Source: Pseudoalteromonas sp. GCY
GTDB lineage: Bacteria > Pseudomonadota > Gammaproteobacteria > Enterobacterales > Alteromonadaceae
Reading direction: 5' to 3'
DNA length: 64,000 nucleotides
NCBI RefSeq assembly: GCF_016695175.1
Contig: NZ_CP068023.1
Coordinates: 1,042,501-1,106,500 of the forward strand
This document shows, one piece after another, positions 25,356 through 35,006 of this stretch; position 1 is the stretch's first letter; each line of letters begins with the position of its first letter. Both the position numbers and the translations under genes were made by a program. The notes under the pieces are model-generated. The model was given only the letters and a program-made list of their open reading frames with translations. It made no database searches and was not told the DNA's origin.

Positions 25356-28300
25356 AACGCCCCTCATGAACCGCTTTTGCATAAGTGGCTAAATCAATAA
25401 CGCGATTTCTTCTTGGTAAGTATAGCGCGAGCAGAGCGTTATCTTGGGTAAACATTAATCCCAGCTCACCATTTCTATGCGTGCTAAAGGCGCTTATTTT
25501 GCATTGGCTTTCAAATTGACAAAGTGCTTGGAGCACCGGTAAATGTTGGGTGGTGGCATAACGCCCAGTGGCGGCGTTAAGTGCATCAATAAATGGTGCA
25601 CTAGCCTCATGCCAATCATTTGGAGAGAGGGTAAGCAAGTCGATTACTTTGAGCCGAGGTGTGTGTGCAACGGCTAAAAGGCGTTGCAATAAAGCATCGT
25701 TGGTAATGGCAAAGTGAGATTTAAAATCCGATGCTAACCACAGTGCCGCTAACTCACTTTTTGGTGCGAACAGCTGATATCCCGACTGCGGTGTGGTACC
25801 GAGTTCCAAACCTCTTGTTGCTTCTTGTCCTGAAACGGTTTGAGTATTAACACCAAGATCAGCTAGCACCCTTTGAAGTTTAGCAATGGTGTCATTATGG
25901 ATAGGGTTAGGTGTTGTGAATTGGTACGCAAGCGCTGAAGGTCTGATGCTTGCAGGCGCGCTATGACTGCGGATCTGTAAATTAAGTAAGGGGTTGTCAT
26001 AAAAGTAGCGCTGTGCACTTTGATACACCACATTAAATAGTGACCGCACGTTGTCGGCTGCCATTACATTTGCATCTATGCTGGTATACGGGTGAGCGCC
26101 AGCGATTGCCAGTAACTTTGCATGAGTGGCCGTAAACAACTGACCAGAGAACTCCAACGTGTTACTTTCAAAGAGTGGTCTAGGCACCGCAATGGTGAGG
26201 GATGGTTTAGCCAGCATTGCGATAAAGTACACCCCTTGACCCAAATCATAGGCAGATTTGGTATCTAAAGGAGAAATTGCAACGAATTTTCCTTGGTTAT
26301 TTTCAACTAATGTTAATTGATATTGTAATAGGTTTGCTACGCGATTTATCTGACTCAGCCTTATCTCAAGCATTTCTGGCGTTGTTACTATTTCAAGGTT
26401 TTGGGTGATGGCAAATAACGGCCTTAATACTTCATATTCCCACAGTGCAGCATTGGTATCACTCAGTGCGCTAAATGCACCGCTGCCTTTGGCGCTAATG
26501 TGACTTGCAAATGCTTCAATAAGTGCCTGTATGCTCTCATCGCTTGTGCTTATCTTATCTATGTCTTTGTCGATACGTTGCAGGCCATATGCGCTTAGCA
26601 ACGACGAATAGCTATCCGAGCTTAAATACGCCTCAATCATCTGGCCATGGAACTGGCTGTAAGGTAAAGGTGCATTTGCCGCGAGACCAAAGTGTGCATC
26701 GTTGATGTTAAACAAGGTAGCAAGTTCAGATTGTTGCACTGAGCTTGGCACACTGTTAAATATCCACATCTGTGCGTCTTCTTTTAAACTGTGTTGGTGC
26801 ATCAATTGGCTTACTTGCCGATTAATTTCTCTGAGTTGGACGACCTCAGGAATATCCATCGCCATAAAAAAGTCACTATAGAACTCGCTTTGTTTACCGT
26901 TCTTATCGCCACTTTGGTTAGGTCGCGCATTGCCAAACGCCATTGCCTGACTTTGCCAATAGGAAAACAATATCCCACCAGCTTCGCTGGCAAGCCGCTC
27001 AGCGGTGGGGTAAGGCACGCTGATGATATGGGCTTTTTGAGCAGCTAAATTAATGATAAACAGGCCGCGTTTATGATCTTGTTGATTGTCTTTTATTACT
27101 AAAAATTGTGTTGTACGTTGCAAAGAAAAGTCGGCTTGACGAAGTAAGGTAGCGGCCTCGGCATAGCGTGACTCACTATCCTGTTTGAGCAACCTAATCG
27201 CTTGTTTAAAGTGGCTACGTTGCTGCTCCGTCACATATTGGCTGACATTGACGGTAGCCACATTTTGAGTATACAGCTGGCTCTTGTAATTACTGATCAC
27301 TTGGCTGAGTGTTAAATCGCTGGCTGTTTCATTTATCGTTAATGTATTACTTTGTACGAACAGGCTTGGAATAACCATAATTGCAAAACCGATACAGATG
27401 GCGATGAAGCCACCAACAATTGAGGTTTGAAAAGTTGCACGGATCACAAGGCCTAGCGCATTTTTTTGGTAAATTTTAAGGGCGAGTAAGGTCGATAGCA
27501 TGTAGCCAAAAGCAAAGGTATCGGTCACTTTTAAGGTTGGGAAGTAACCGACGACGACGTAGTTTAAAATCAATTTGTAGACAAAGCCGATATTAAAAAA
27601 CAGCAGCATGAGTCGCGCGCCTTCGATATTGGCGTGTTTTAAACGAGTAAAGTTTAAGACTACATATCCAAAGACTAAAATAATCGCTGTTTCTACGAAT
27701 GATGTGAGCAGCTTAGTGGGTTGCATCAGTTGTAGTGCCAGCAGCGCCGGTAGCATAATGCCATTGAATTCCCAGCCGTATTTTAAATTAGCCCTTGATG
27801 CGATAAAAGCGGTGATCACCAAGATAATATAAGCTTTAGGGGCTGCAATAATTGAGGCCGCGACAGCTTCGTACATGACGGCAAGATTGGCAATGCTAAA
27901 GTTGGTGAACGTCATCAATCCAAAACGAATGATGATATAGGTAACAATCAACTGAATAGCAGTGACTTTTATGCCGTATTTAAAGCCGCCATTCCACATT
28001 ACATTGGCGGTCAATGCGATGATAATCAGCCCGAGGCTATACAGCTGTGCGGCGTAATCAAAAGTGATGTCCCATTGTGTTAAGTACGCAGCGACCAACG
28101 GCCAAAACAGCACATCCATGGTAACTCGAACAATAATGCTTAACAAAACGATGGCAAAAAATCGATCACGGCCGAACATTTCTGCATAGCCCAGTCGCTC
28201 AACAAGTGTTTTGGCAAAAAACCGCATTAAGCCATAAACGACAATGGCCTCAACAATGATCACCCAAGCCGATGTTGGGCTCACGATAAATAACGGGACT

Positions 28301-28446
28301 AGGTAACCAGGAACCACTAAACCAGTTAACGGGAAGCCAAACCTAAGATTGAAAAATGCAACAACCGCGATGCCTATCCAAACACACGTGATAACGGACT
28401 GCCCAAGTCCGCCCGCGCTTGGGAATAGCGTCAGTGTCCAGTCCAT
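25342..28446 (-). CDS. PgsC/CapC-like membrane protein: two tandem PgsC units plus long C-terminal domain
   Basis: The product has 1034 residues. Residues 1-365 hold about ten transmembrane helices arranged as two PgsC-like units. Unit 1 has GLVVPGYLVP (42-51), RDRFFAIVLL (93-102) and a closing IALTANVMWNGG segment. Unit 2 has NGIMLPALLA (228-237), EGARLMLLFF and LLALKIYQKNALGL. Single PgsC proteins are about 150 residues, so this one is doubled. Residues about 370-1034 form a soluble extension with no recognised domain. In known systems PgsC joins PgsB in the membrane synthase complex. Its ATG follows the stop of the previous gene directly, which suggests coupled translation. Confidence 0.75.
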   Translation of the reverse strand: MDWTLTLFPSAGGLGQSVITCVWIGIAVVAFFNLRFGFPLTGLVVPGYLVPLFIVSPTSAWVIIVEAIVVYGLMRFFAKTLVERLGYAEMFGRDRFFAIVLLSIIVRVTMDVLFWPLVAAYLTQWDITFDYAAQLYSLGLIIIALTANVMWNGGFKYGIKVTAIQLIVTYIIIRFGLMTFTNFSIANLAVMYEAVAASIIAAPKAYIILVITAFIASRANLKYGWEFNGIMLPALLALQLMQPTKLLTSFVETAIILVFGYVVLNFTRLKHANIEGARLMLLFFNIGFVYKLILNYVVVGYFPTLKVTDTFAFGYMLSTLLALKIYQKNALGLVIRATFQTSIVGGFIAICIGFAIMVIPSLFVQSNTLTINETASDLTLSQVISNYKSQLYTQNVATVNVSQYVTEQQRSHFKQAIRLLKQDSESRYAEAATLLRQADFSLQRTTQFLVIKDNQQDHKRGLFIINLAAQKAHIISVPYPTAERLASEAGGILFSYWQSQAMAFGNARPNQSGDKNGKQSEFYSDFFMAMDIPEVVQLREINRQVSQLMHQHSLKEDAQMWIFNSVPSSVQQSELATLFNINDAHFGLAANAPLPYSQFHGQMIEAYLSSDSYSSLLSAYGLQRIDKDIDKISTSDESIQALIEAFASHISAKGSGAFSALSDTNAALWEYEVLRPLFAITQNLEIVTTPEMLEIRLSQINRVANLLQYQLTLVENNQGKFVAISPLDTKSAYDLGQGVYFIAMLAKPSLTIAVPRPLFESNTLEFSGQLFTATHAKLLAIAGAHPYTSIDANVMAADNVRSLFNVVYQSAQRYFYDNPLLNLQIRSHSAPASIRPSALAYQFTTPNPIHNDTIAKLQRVLADLGVNTQTVSGQEATRGLELGTTPQSGYQLFAPKSELAALWLASDFKSHFAITNDALLQRLLAVAHTPRLKVIDLLTLSPNDWHEASAPFIDALNAATGRYATTQHLPVLQALCQFESQCKISAFSTHRNGELGLMFTQDNALLALYLPRRNRVIDLATYAKAVHEGRYVLD

Positions 28447-30420
28447 TTATTCGTCATCCCACTCTTCAGGCAAAAGTTGCTCGTTAATCGCAAGCTGCTC
28501 TGACAAGTGTGTTAAAAAGGCTTCTTTATCATCTAGCTGAGATAATTGCTCGCCAAGGTCGATAAATTCAAACAACACCCCGCTGGTTTCAAATGGGGTG
28601 CTAGCGTTAAGGCTGGTTGATTGTTTGAGTAAGGCGCGAATGCTTAGTAAATAAGTTCGATTGTCTAAATAGACGGGTAATACGATTTTGCCACGTTTTA
28701 GGGTTAAATAGCGCAGCTTTCCTTTAGCTTGTTCACTATCCATCTCGGTACAGCGGCAAAGTAAGTCTAAGGCGGACATGTCGAAAATAGACAGCTTATG
28801 TTCTCTAGCAAAGCGTTCAAGAGATTCATTTACCTGCACAATTTGGCCAAATAAGTTATATAAAATACTGGCACTGTGAAGCTGGTTGAAGACATGCTCC
28901 AGTGAGGTAAGCTTTTGATCCATCTCATTAATTGCATTTTTAATTTTATGACTTAGAGGCTCCTTTAGAGAAAAAGTCAGCGTCCGAATCAGTGTGCTTT
29001 TGAGGTTTTTTTGCTCAGCAGAAAACACTTTATAGTGGAATAATAATTCACCAATTTGATGCGCAAAGAGGTTCACATTTTTAATAAACGCTTGCTCATC
29101 AAAGTTGTCTTGAGGAGCGACGGTTAGCGCCCAAAAACCCCGAACATCTCCTGCGTACATCAGGGGAACGATGTACTGCTGCTCATCTTCCGCTAGATGT
29201 TGGAAGAAAGGGCGGGTAATTTTGATAGCACCAAAGGCTTTGATTGCATCTGAATAAGGTACTCGTTCGTAATCTCGTCGCATCTCTAAGATATCACTGA
29301 GCTGACAGTGTATTGCGCGTATTTCAGTTACTCTGTGGTCACCCTCTAAGCGGGTGAGAAAGATACTTCTTTTCAGGTTGAGCTGCTGATTAACCAGTTG
29401 GATAATCGCATCCCAAGGTTCATTATGCTCAAGAAAGTGTCGTGGTAGATATCGACCCATCATACGTTGCTGAATTTGGGCTATTAGTGACTTTAAGTTT
29501 TCTTCTTCTGACCACTTCAGTGAGATAAACACCCAAAGTAGCGTCAGCCATATCAAAGATAACAACTCACCAAGCGGCAATAACACGGAGTACCAATGAT
29601 GCGCAGCAAGGCCACTTATAATCAGTAATATGCTGGTGAATACCGCAATGACGACATTGGTCTTTGTCGCATTTCTTTGGTACCACACTAAGAAAAATAT
29701 TGATGCTAGTACCATGAGTGCGACGATCGTCACTTTATGTAAAGGCTGAATAAAGCTGTCGGATGCAAAGCTGTTGGCGATAAATGCTTGTAGGTAAACG
29801 GGTGGAAGTTCTTGTGCGCCAAAATAAGCGTTACTATTCAAGCGTGAAAACTTTGAATGCTGAGCAACTAAGATGACCTTTTGACTGAGTTGTGCTGTGA
29901 ATAGGTCGCCATCAAGCACTCTCTGCGCACTGAATTTTGGTAGTGAATAATAAGGTAGCGAGTAGTCTATGATTTTGTTGAGGTATTCGCCATGCTGTGG
30001 AAATATTTTATCCCACAAAATGTCACACGCGCTTGCTGGTGGTGCGAGGCTGATTGCACTGCCATACCAATTTTCTGTTTCCAACAGACAAACCGATTGC
30101 GTATTGAATGGATAGTAAATCGAGTCGTCGTTTTGTTGTGGCGAAAGTTCGGTATTAGCAAAGAACACAACGGCTTTTGGTTGATAGCCAGAGAGTATTT
30201 TTGCTAACTGCTGATGTTGTTGCTGTAAGTTTTCCGCTTCAATCACGACTACTTGCGTTGCTTGCGTGGTGTTGAGGTTGGAAAACCATTGTAACCCAAT
30301 TAGGTTTACCTGTTTATATAAGCCTGATGCTGACGCGATCAACAAAATAGCGAATAAACTCATAAATAGCCAAAACTCATGTTGGCGTTTTATAAAGTTT
30401 AATTGATTAAAAATCGACAT
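28447..30420 (-). CDS. CHASE2-like membrane sensor with GAF- and PAS-like domains, no enzymatic output
   Basis: The product has 657 residues. One transmembrane helix (about 17-38) is followed by a periplasmic domain (about 45-225), three closely spaced helices (about 229-300), a GAF-like domain (about 330-465) and a PAS-like domain (about 510-600). A periplasmic sensor followed by three helices is the CHASE2 layout of cyclases and histidine kinases. Here no GGDEF, EAL, kinase or cyclase motif follows. It may sense envelope or polymer state and act by contact with the synthase. Domain calls rest on layout and are approximate. Confidence 0.5.
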   Translation of the reverse strand: MSIFNQLNFIKRQHEFWLFMSLFAILLIASASGLYKQVNLIGLQWFSNLNTTQATQVVVIEAENLQQQHQQLAKILSGYQPKAVVFFANTELSPQQNDDSIYYPFNTQSVCLLETENWYGSAISLAPPASACDILWDKIFPQHGEYLNKIIDYSLPYYSLPKFSAQRVLDGDLFTAQLSQKVILVAQHSKFSRLNSNAYFGAQELPPVYLQAFIANSFASDSFIQPLHKVTIVALMVLASIFFLVWYQRNATKTNVVIAVFTSILLIISGLAAHHWYSVLLPLGELLSLIWLTLLWVFISLKWSEEENLKSLIAQIQQRMMGRYLPRHFLEHNEPWDAIIQLVNQQLNLKRSIFLTRLEGDHRVTEIRAIHCQLSDILEMRRDYERVPYSDAIKAFGAIKITRPFFQHLAEDEQQYIVPLMYAGDVRGFWALTVAPQDNFDEQAFIKNVNLFAHQIGELLFHYKVFSAEQKNLKSTLIRTLTFSLKEPLSHKIKNAINEMDQKLTSLEHVFNQLHSASILYNLFGQIVQVNESLERFAREHKLSIFDMSALDLLCRCTEMDSEQAKGKLRYLTLKRGKIVLPVYLDNRTYLLSIRALLKQSTSLNASTPFETSGVLFEFIDLGEQLSQLDDKEAFLTHLSEQLAINEQLLPEEWDDE

Positions 30421-30434
30421 GCTTTTTCACTCTC

Positions 30435-32639
30435 TTATTGCTGGCTGAAAGTGAGAGTCAGCTCAGTCGTCTTCGCTACTTTTACTTTGATAAATTCTAG
30501 GCCATGGATTTGTGCGCTTTGCCACTGACCGCTTTGAAGCTGCACTGGGCGCTGCCACGAGATCATCGCAATATCATCAACAAATAAGGCACTTTCACCG
30601 CTACTTGGTGGCGCCATGGAGAGGCCAAACTGGACTCCACGAGCAGGCAATCCTTCATCGCCAAGCACAACGGAATCGTCAGGTAAGGTAATATCTTGTC
30701 TAAACGTTTGCCACTCATAACTACCTGCTGGCTTTAATTGGGGCGTTGACTCAGAAAAGATAAGGTTATCTTCTGATGTTAAGATACGAATATCAGCCTT
30801 AAACTCACCAGCGTTTTCTCCTTTGGCATAGCCAAAGAGCGAGAGCTCATGGTAAGCCTGTGCCGTGCTCGGCGCTGGCGTAATAGGCATGGTACGAATT
30901 GTATGTTTGAACGGCACACGCGTTGGTGTTTCGTTAAATTGCGTTCGTTGTAGACAAAGCCCTTGTACGCCACGATATTTGCCAACTAAGCACGGCGCGA
31001 TATCGTCGGCCTCAATTAACCAACGGGAGACTTCCCCTTTTTCGTTATCGCTGTCCCAGTCTTCAAAATCCCCAAAGAACAATAAGTCCCGACCAAGCAC
31101 AATCTCTGCTTGAGCATCACTAGCCGTGAGTTTGCTAAGGAACTCAGCACTGCTTGAATATTGGCGTAAATCGACAATATGCTCACCGGCTTCCAAGGTA
31201 ATAACTTTTTGCTCTGTTGCTTTTGCTTCAACCAGTTTATAAAAGGTGACTTCTGCAAATCCGGAGCGCAATGAGATACCAACTTCGGGTGAAGAAAATT
31301 CAGCGATACGTTTTAGTAGGGCATTGGCAAGATCACCACTTACAAACTTAGGAACATAGTCTTCTAGATAAACAGGATAGGCTTTTAATGCACTGATTTT
31401 AGGTGTGCCTGCAGTTTCTAACTCTACCACAGCTATCAGTCCTAAAAAGGTTTCAAGACGATTTTGCTCAAACACAAAGTTGCCTAGTCCAAGTATGCTC
31501 GGTACGCCATTGTATAAGCCAAACCCTTGCGCAACGTGAGGGTGATGCGCAATCATCAAGTTAGCGCCATTTTTGGAAAGCAAATCAAAGCGGTTTGAAA
31601 TATACGCCGTTGGTGCGTATGAATACTCGTCACCGCCGTGCAGCTGAGCCACAACAAAGCGGCCGTTGTTACTGGCTTGCATCACCGTTTCTTTCATGCC
31701 ATTGGTATCTGTCAGGTCAGCAGCTCCCCCTTTAGCGTCTGATGCCACATAAGTGACGGTATGTTGATCGCCTGTAATAGAAGTCGCAGACACAAAGTCT
31801 ATGTTTGCTTCACCAAGACTTAGACTATAGGGCTTAAATGCCTCTGCCGCGCTTGTGCCTGCGCCACTGTGTTTAAGTCCCGCTTGCTCGACGTACTTCA
31901 AGGTATCGCTAAGTCCAGATGCTCGATAGTCATAAACGTGGTTATTGCCAAGTGCGACATAGTCAATACCCAAATCATTGAGGGCAATTAATGACTCTGG
32001 CAGACTAAAAAATGCAAACTCTTTACTTGGATGGACCGTGGTTGGATTTTTTAGGATTGGAGACTCCAAGTTAACCGAAGCAAAATCGACATGTTTAAAT
32101 AAAGGATGCATAAACTGCACCAGCGCTTGGGCATCAGGTCCTGCGCTTTGGGGCTGGATAAGTCCGTTAGGGGTGCTGGGCAATGAATTCCCCATGGTAA
32201 TGAGGTCAGGGTTGAAATAACGACGCCCAAACATGGTATCACCCGCAAAAAGTAAGGTTTTTAGCGTGCTCGACTTAGCTTTTAGTTCAAGCGTGAGCTG
32301 CTGTTCATTGTTATTTTGAGTCGCGAAGGTAAAAACCAAGGGTAAATAATCGGGGTGAGATATTTCTGCAACATAAGCGCCGTATGCTAGAGCCGACAGG
32401 TCAAAGATACCATCGCTATTTGAGGTAAATGACAGATCATCTATCGTGAGGCTGGCATTGGCGATGGGCATTGCTGCTGTGTTTTGCAGCAACACGCTTA
32501 AGTTGGGCGTCTCGTTATCCCTATCTTGTTGGCTTTTATCTTCATCCTCATCTATTTGTGAAGGACCTGTTTCATTTGGGTCCTCTACTGAGCAGGCCGT
32601 GAGCGCAAATAGTAATACTAAATTTAAGATTTTTTTCAT
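30435..32639 (-). CDS. PgsA/CapA-like metallophosphoesterase-fold lipoprotein, first gene of the polymer operon
   Basis: The start at 32639 puts a lipobox (ALTAC, Cys16) at the end of an 18-residue signal and has AGGGC upstream; the longer frame to 32750 lacks both. The 734-residue product has an acidic linker, a carboxypeptidase-regulatory-like beta domain (about 45-120), then a PGA_cap metallophosphoesterase-like domain (about 128-420) with FAGDTMFGR, NLESPI, LGNNHVYDY, LHGGDEY, AHHPHVAQGF and GLGNFVFE. A C-terminal beta-sandwich may bind carbohydrate or polymer. PgsA/CapA is required for poly-gamma-glutamate production and export. Usual members are about 380-410 residues, so the flanking domains are extra. 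Confidence 0.82.
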   Translation of the reverse strand: MKKILNLVLLFALTACSVEDPNETGPSQIDEDEDKSQQDRDNETPNLSVLLQNTAAMPIANASLTIDDLSFTSNSDGIFDLSALAYGAYVAEISHPDYLPLVFTFATQNNNEQQLTLELKAKSSTLKTLLFAGDTMFGRRYFNPDLITMGNSLPSTPNGLIQPQSAGPDAQALVQFMHPLFKHVDFASVNLESPILKNPTTVHPSKEFAFFSLPESLIALNDLGIDYVALGNNHVYDYRASGLSDTLKYVEQAGLKHSGAGTSAAEAFKPYSLSLGEANIDFVSATSITGDQHTVTYVASDAKGGAADLTDTNGMKETVMQASNNGRFVVAQLHGGDEYSYAPTAYISNRFDLLSKNGANLMIAHHPHVAQGFGLYNGVPSILGLGNFVFEQNRLETFLGLIAVVELETAGTPKISALKAYPVYLEDYVPKFVSGDLANALLKRIAEFSSPEVGISLRSGFAEVTFYKLVEAKATEQKVITLEAGEHIVDLRQYSSSAEFLSKLTASDAQAEIVLGRDLLFFGDFEDWDSDNEKGEVSRWLIEADDIAPCLVGKYRGVQGLCLQRTQFNETPTRVPFKHTIRTMPITPAPSTAQAYHELSLFGYAKGENAGEFKADIRILTSEDNLIFSESTPQLKPAGSYEWQTFRQDITLPDDSVVLGDEGLPARGVQFGLSMAPPSSGESALFVDDIAMISWQRPVQLQSGQWQSAQIHGLEFIKVKVAKTTELTLTFSQQ

Positions 32640-32687
32640 TGTGGCCAGCCCTGCTTTCAAAAAAGATACATTATCCAATTCTTTAGT

Positions 32688-32717
32688 ATTATATCTGTAA
32701 CTCTTTATGCGTTGCAA
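32688..32717 (-). promoter_or_regulatory. Sigma-70 promoter of the seven-gene polymer operon
   Basis: Read on the minus strand, TTGCAA (32712-32717) and a perfect TATAAT (32688-32693) are 18 bases apart. Transcription would begin near 32681, leaving a leader of about 40 bases before the chosen start of the PgsA-like gene. Confidence 0.65.
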
Positions 32718-32929
32718 TCCTTTGAAATGGAATGTAAGTTTCCAAATCAAAAACTTAACAAGCGCTGAAAAATGTCTTAAAAAGCAAATTTTTCAGTTCT
32801 TCATTAGTATAGGACAAGAATTTACGAGGATAGCTAAAATTCTGTTCAATATTCTTTACGTTTTTCTAGTCGGCCAGCTATTCTTAGAGTATGATCTCGT
32901 CAATTGTGAAAACCCGCTTTGAGGAACAA

Positions 32930-34486
32930 ATGCGTCTAGAGATACATTGCGCTGACCGTATTGGTATTGCCCAAGAAATTCTCAATATCTTGGTGAGTTA
33001 CCGTGTCGATTTGAAAGGTATAGAAGTCGATTCAGTAAATTGTCGAATGTACGTGAGCTTTCCACCCATCGAATTTGAACAGTTTCAGAAGATTATGCCT
33101 GAGATCCGCTTAATCGATGGCGTTGAAGATGTTCGTACTACAGCGTTTTTACCGTCAGAACGTGAGCACAATGAGCTGAATACCTTGCTCAGTGCATTAC
33201 CTGATGGTGTAATTTCTATTGATGCTAAAGGCTGGGTACGTCATTGCAATGACGCAGCTTGTCGCGACCTTAACATGGTTGAAAAGGAAGTGATCAGTGC
33301 CAACATTAACAACCTTTTGAAAGGGTTTAACTTTACCCGTTGGTTAGAAGGTAAAGAGGTGTTAGGCCAGACAACCCGTGTAGAAGTGGGCGGGGAAGAT
33401 TTTATTGCTGATATTTTGCCAATTTCGGTGCCCCAAGGGATCGAAGGCGATGTATTAGCCGGTGCGGTGATCAACATTAAATCGCAGTCGCGATTAGGAC
33501 AGCAAGTCAGTGCGTTTCGTCGTTATGGCCAAGAAAGTTTTGCGACGATTCATAACCACAGCACAGCCATGCGTAGAGTCGTGCGTGAAGCCAGAAAAAT
33601 GGCACAGCTAGAAGCGCCAATTCTGATCACGGGTGAAACAGGTACGGGTAAGGAGCTATTAGCTAGAGCATGTCATTATGCGTCTAACCGTTCGTTAAAG
33701 CCGTTTATTGCGCTTTCTTGCGCTTCGCTGCCAGATGACGTTGCCGAGTCTGAGCTGTTTGGTTATGCAGGCTATGAAGAAAATGCAGCGCCAAAACGTG
33801 GTGTGCTAGAACAAGCTGATGGCGGCACGGTATTCCTTGACGAAGTGGGTGAAATGTCAACTCAGTTACAAACTAAGTTACTGCGTTTTTTACAAGACGG
33901 CACGTTCCGTAAAGTTGGTGACGAGAATGAAGTTAAGGTCAATGTTCGCATCATAGCTGCAACGCAAAAAGACTTGCCGGCAATGGTTCAAGAGGGCGTA
34001 TTTAGAGAAGATCTCTACTATCGCATTAACGTGCTAACACTTGAAATTTCTCCGCTGAGAGATAGGAAAGCAGATATCGGGCCTTTGGCTGAGCATTTTG
34101 TACAAAAATATGCCCAGCAAAATGGTCATCCAGCGCCAACACTTGCTAGAGAATGTATTGAGTTTTTAGAGAATTACCCTTGGCCTGGTAATGTGAGGCA
34201 GCTAGAAAACGCCATTTATCGTGCGGTTTCATTGCTTGATGATAAAGAACTTCGTACTGAGCATCTAAACTTACCGACCTTTACCCATGACTTAGGTTAT
34301 TTGGAGTCTGATTTTGAAGGGACGTTAGACCAAGCGGTGAAGCGATTTGAAGCAACCTTGTTGCGTAAGCTTTACCCCGCTTATCCGAGTTCAAGGCAGC
34401 TGGCTAAACGTTTGGGATTAAGCCACACAGCGGTTGCCAATAAGCTGCGTGAGTATGGGATAAACAGAAAAACAGTCAAAGTATGA
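32930..34486 (+). CDS. tyrR: TyrR, aromatic amino acid-responsive regulator
   Basis: The start at 32930 follows GAGGAA and gives MRLEIHC, matching the E. coli TyrR start; the product has 518 residues (E. coli 513). Order: ACT domain (1 to about 72), PAS domain (about 78-190), AAA+ domain with Walker A GETGTGKE and the FLDEVGEM Walker B, and a C-terminal Fis-like HTH (SSRQLAKRLGLSHTAVANKL). The loop that carries GAFTGA in true sigma-54 activators is replaced, as known for TyrR, which works with sigma-70. It controls aromatic amino acid synthesis and transport. It is divergent from the polymer operon. Confidence 0.93.
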   Translation: MRLEIHCADRIGIAQEILNILVSYRVDLKGIEVDSVNCRMYVSFPPIEFEQFQKIMPEIRLIDGVEDVRTTAFLPSEREHNELNTLLSALPDGVISIDAKGWVRHCNDAACRDLNMVEKEVISANINNLLKGFNFTRWLEGKEVLGQTTRVEVGGEDFIADILPISVPQGIEGDVLAGAVINIKSQSRLGQQVSAFRRYGQESFATIHNHSTAMRRVVREARKMAQLEAPILITGETGTGKELLARACHYASNRSLKPFIALSCASLPDDVAESELFGYAGYEENAAPKRGVLEQADGGTVFLDEVGEMSTQLQTKLLRFLQDGTFRKVGDENEVKVNVRIIAATQKDLPAMVQEGVFREDLYYRINVLTLEISPLRDRKADIGPLAEHFVQKYAQQNGHPAPTLARECIEFLENYPWPGNVRQLENAIYRAVSLLDDKELRTEHLNLPTFTHDLGYLESDFEGTLDQAVKRFEATLLRKLYPAYPSSRQLAKRLGLSHTAVANKLREYGINRKTVKV

Positions 34487-34489
34487 TCT

Positions 34490-34516
34490 AAAGGCCACGC
34501 AATGTGTGTGGCCTTT
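34490..34516. terminator. Bidirectional terminator between tyrR and the convergent gene
   Basis: AAAGGCCAC (34490-34498) and GTGGCCTTT (34508-34516) form a perfect nine-pair stem with a nine-base loop. A and T ends on both sides let it serve both directions. It overlaps the last codon of the leftward gene. Confidence 0.7.
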
Positions 34517-35006
34517 ATGATTTAGTTCCCATGTCTTTTGTCACGCCATCTACCTTAATATTCTTAATGCCATCTTCTTCAAAAGAGAGTGTGATACTAA
34601 CGTTATCTCGCGCAAAGAAGTAATCTATCCCATTTACCGTCAAGACATAATTACCCTTTACAGAGTCGCTAAACTCTTTTTTCACAAGAGAGATGTGATG
34701 ATCTGCAATTTGCCACTTAAATCCAGAAATAAACCCTTGATTGAACTCTTGGATCCACACGCGGGTATCGTCTTTACTCAGTGTAATGGCAACTGAGTAA
34801 GACTCTGGTAGTTCAGACATGTCATAATGATTTTCACCGATGCGAAACTGTTCAGTCTGTTTGTTCCAAGCAAAACCAAATTCAAACGCTTTCTCTACAC
34901 CGGTTGGGTAGGTTAGCGCACCTTCTCCTTTAAAGTCGAAGTCTGCGTAGCACATACTGGAAAAGACAAATAAGGTGGAACAGGTAACAAGGGATAATTT
35001 TTTCAT
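34515..35006 (-). CDS. Secreted protein, unknown function
   Basis: The start at 35006 is chosen because it begins a clean signal peptide (MKKLSLVTCSTLFVFSSMCYA); an upstream in-frame ATG at 35081 would add 25 polar residues before the signal. The 163-residue product is predicted to be exported, with a mature part of alternating short beta strands and no motif I recognise. It ends at a shared terminator with tyrR. It could be a small periplasmic beta-sandwich protein. Confidence 0.6.
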   Translation of the reverse strand: MKKLSLVTCSTLFVFSSMCYADFDFKGEGALTYPTGVEKAFEFGFAWNKQTEQFRIGENHYDMSELPESYSVAITLSKDDTRVWIQEFNQGFISGFKWQIADHHISLVKKEFSDSVKGNYVLTVNGIDYFFARDNVSITLSFEEDGIKNIKVDGVTKDMGTKS

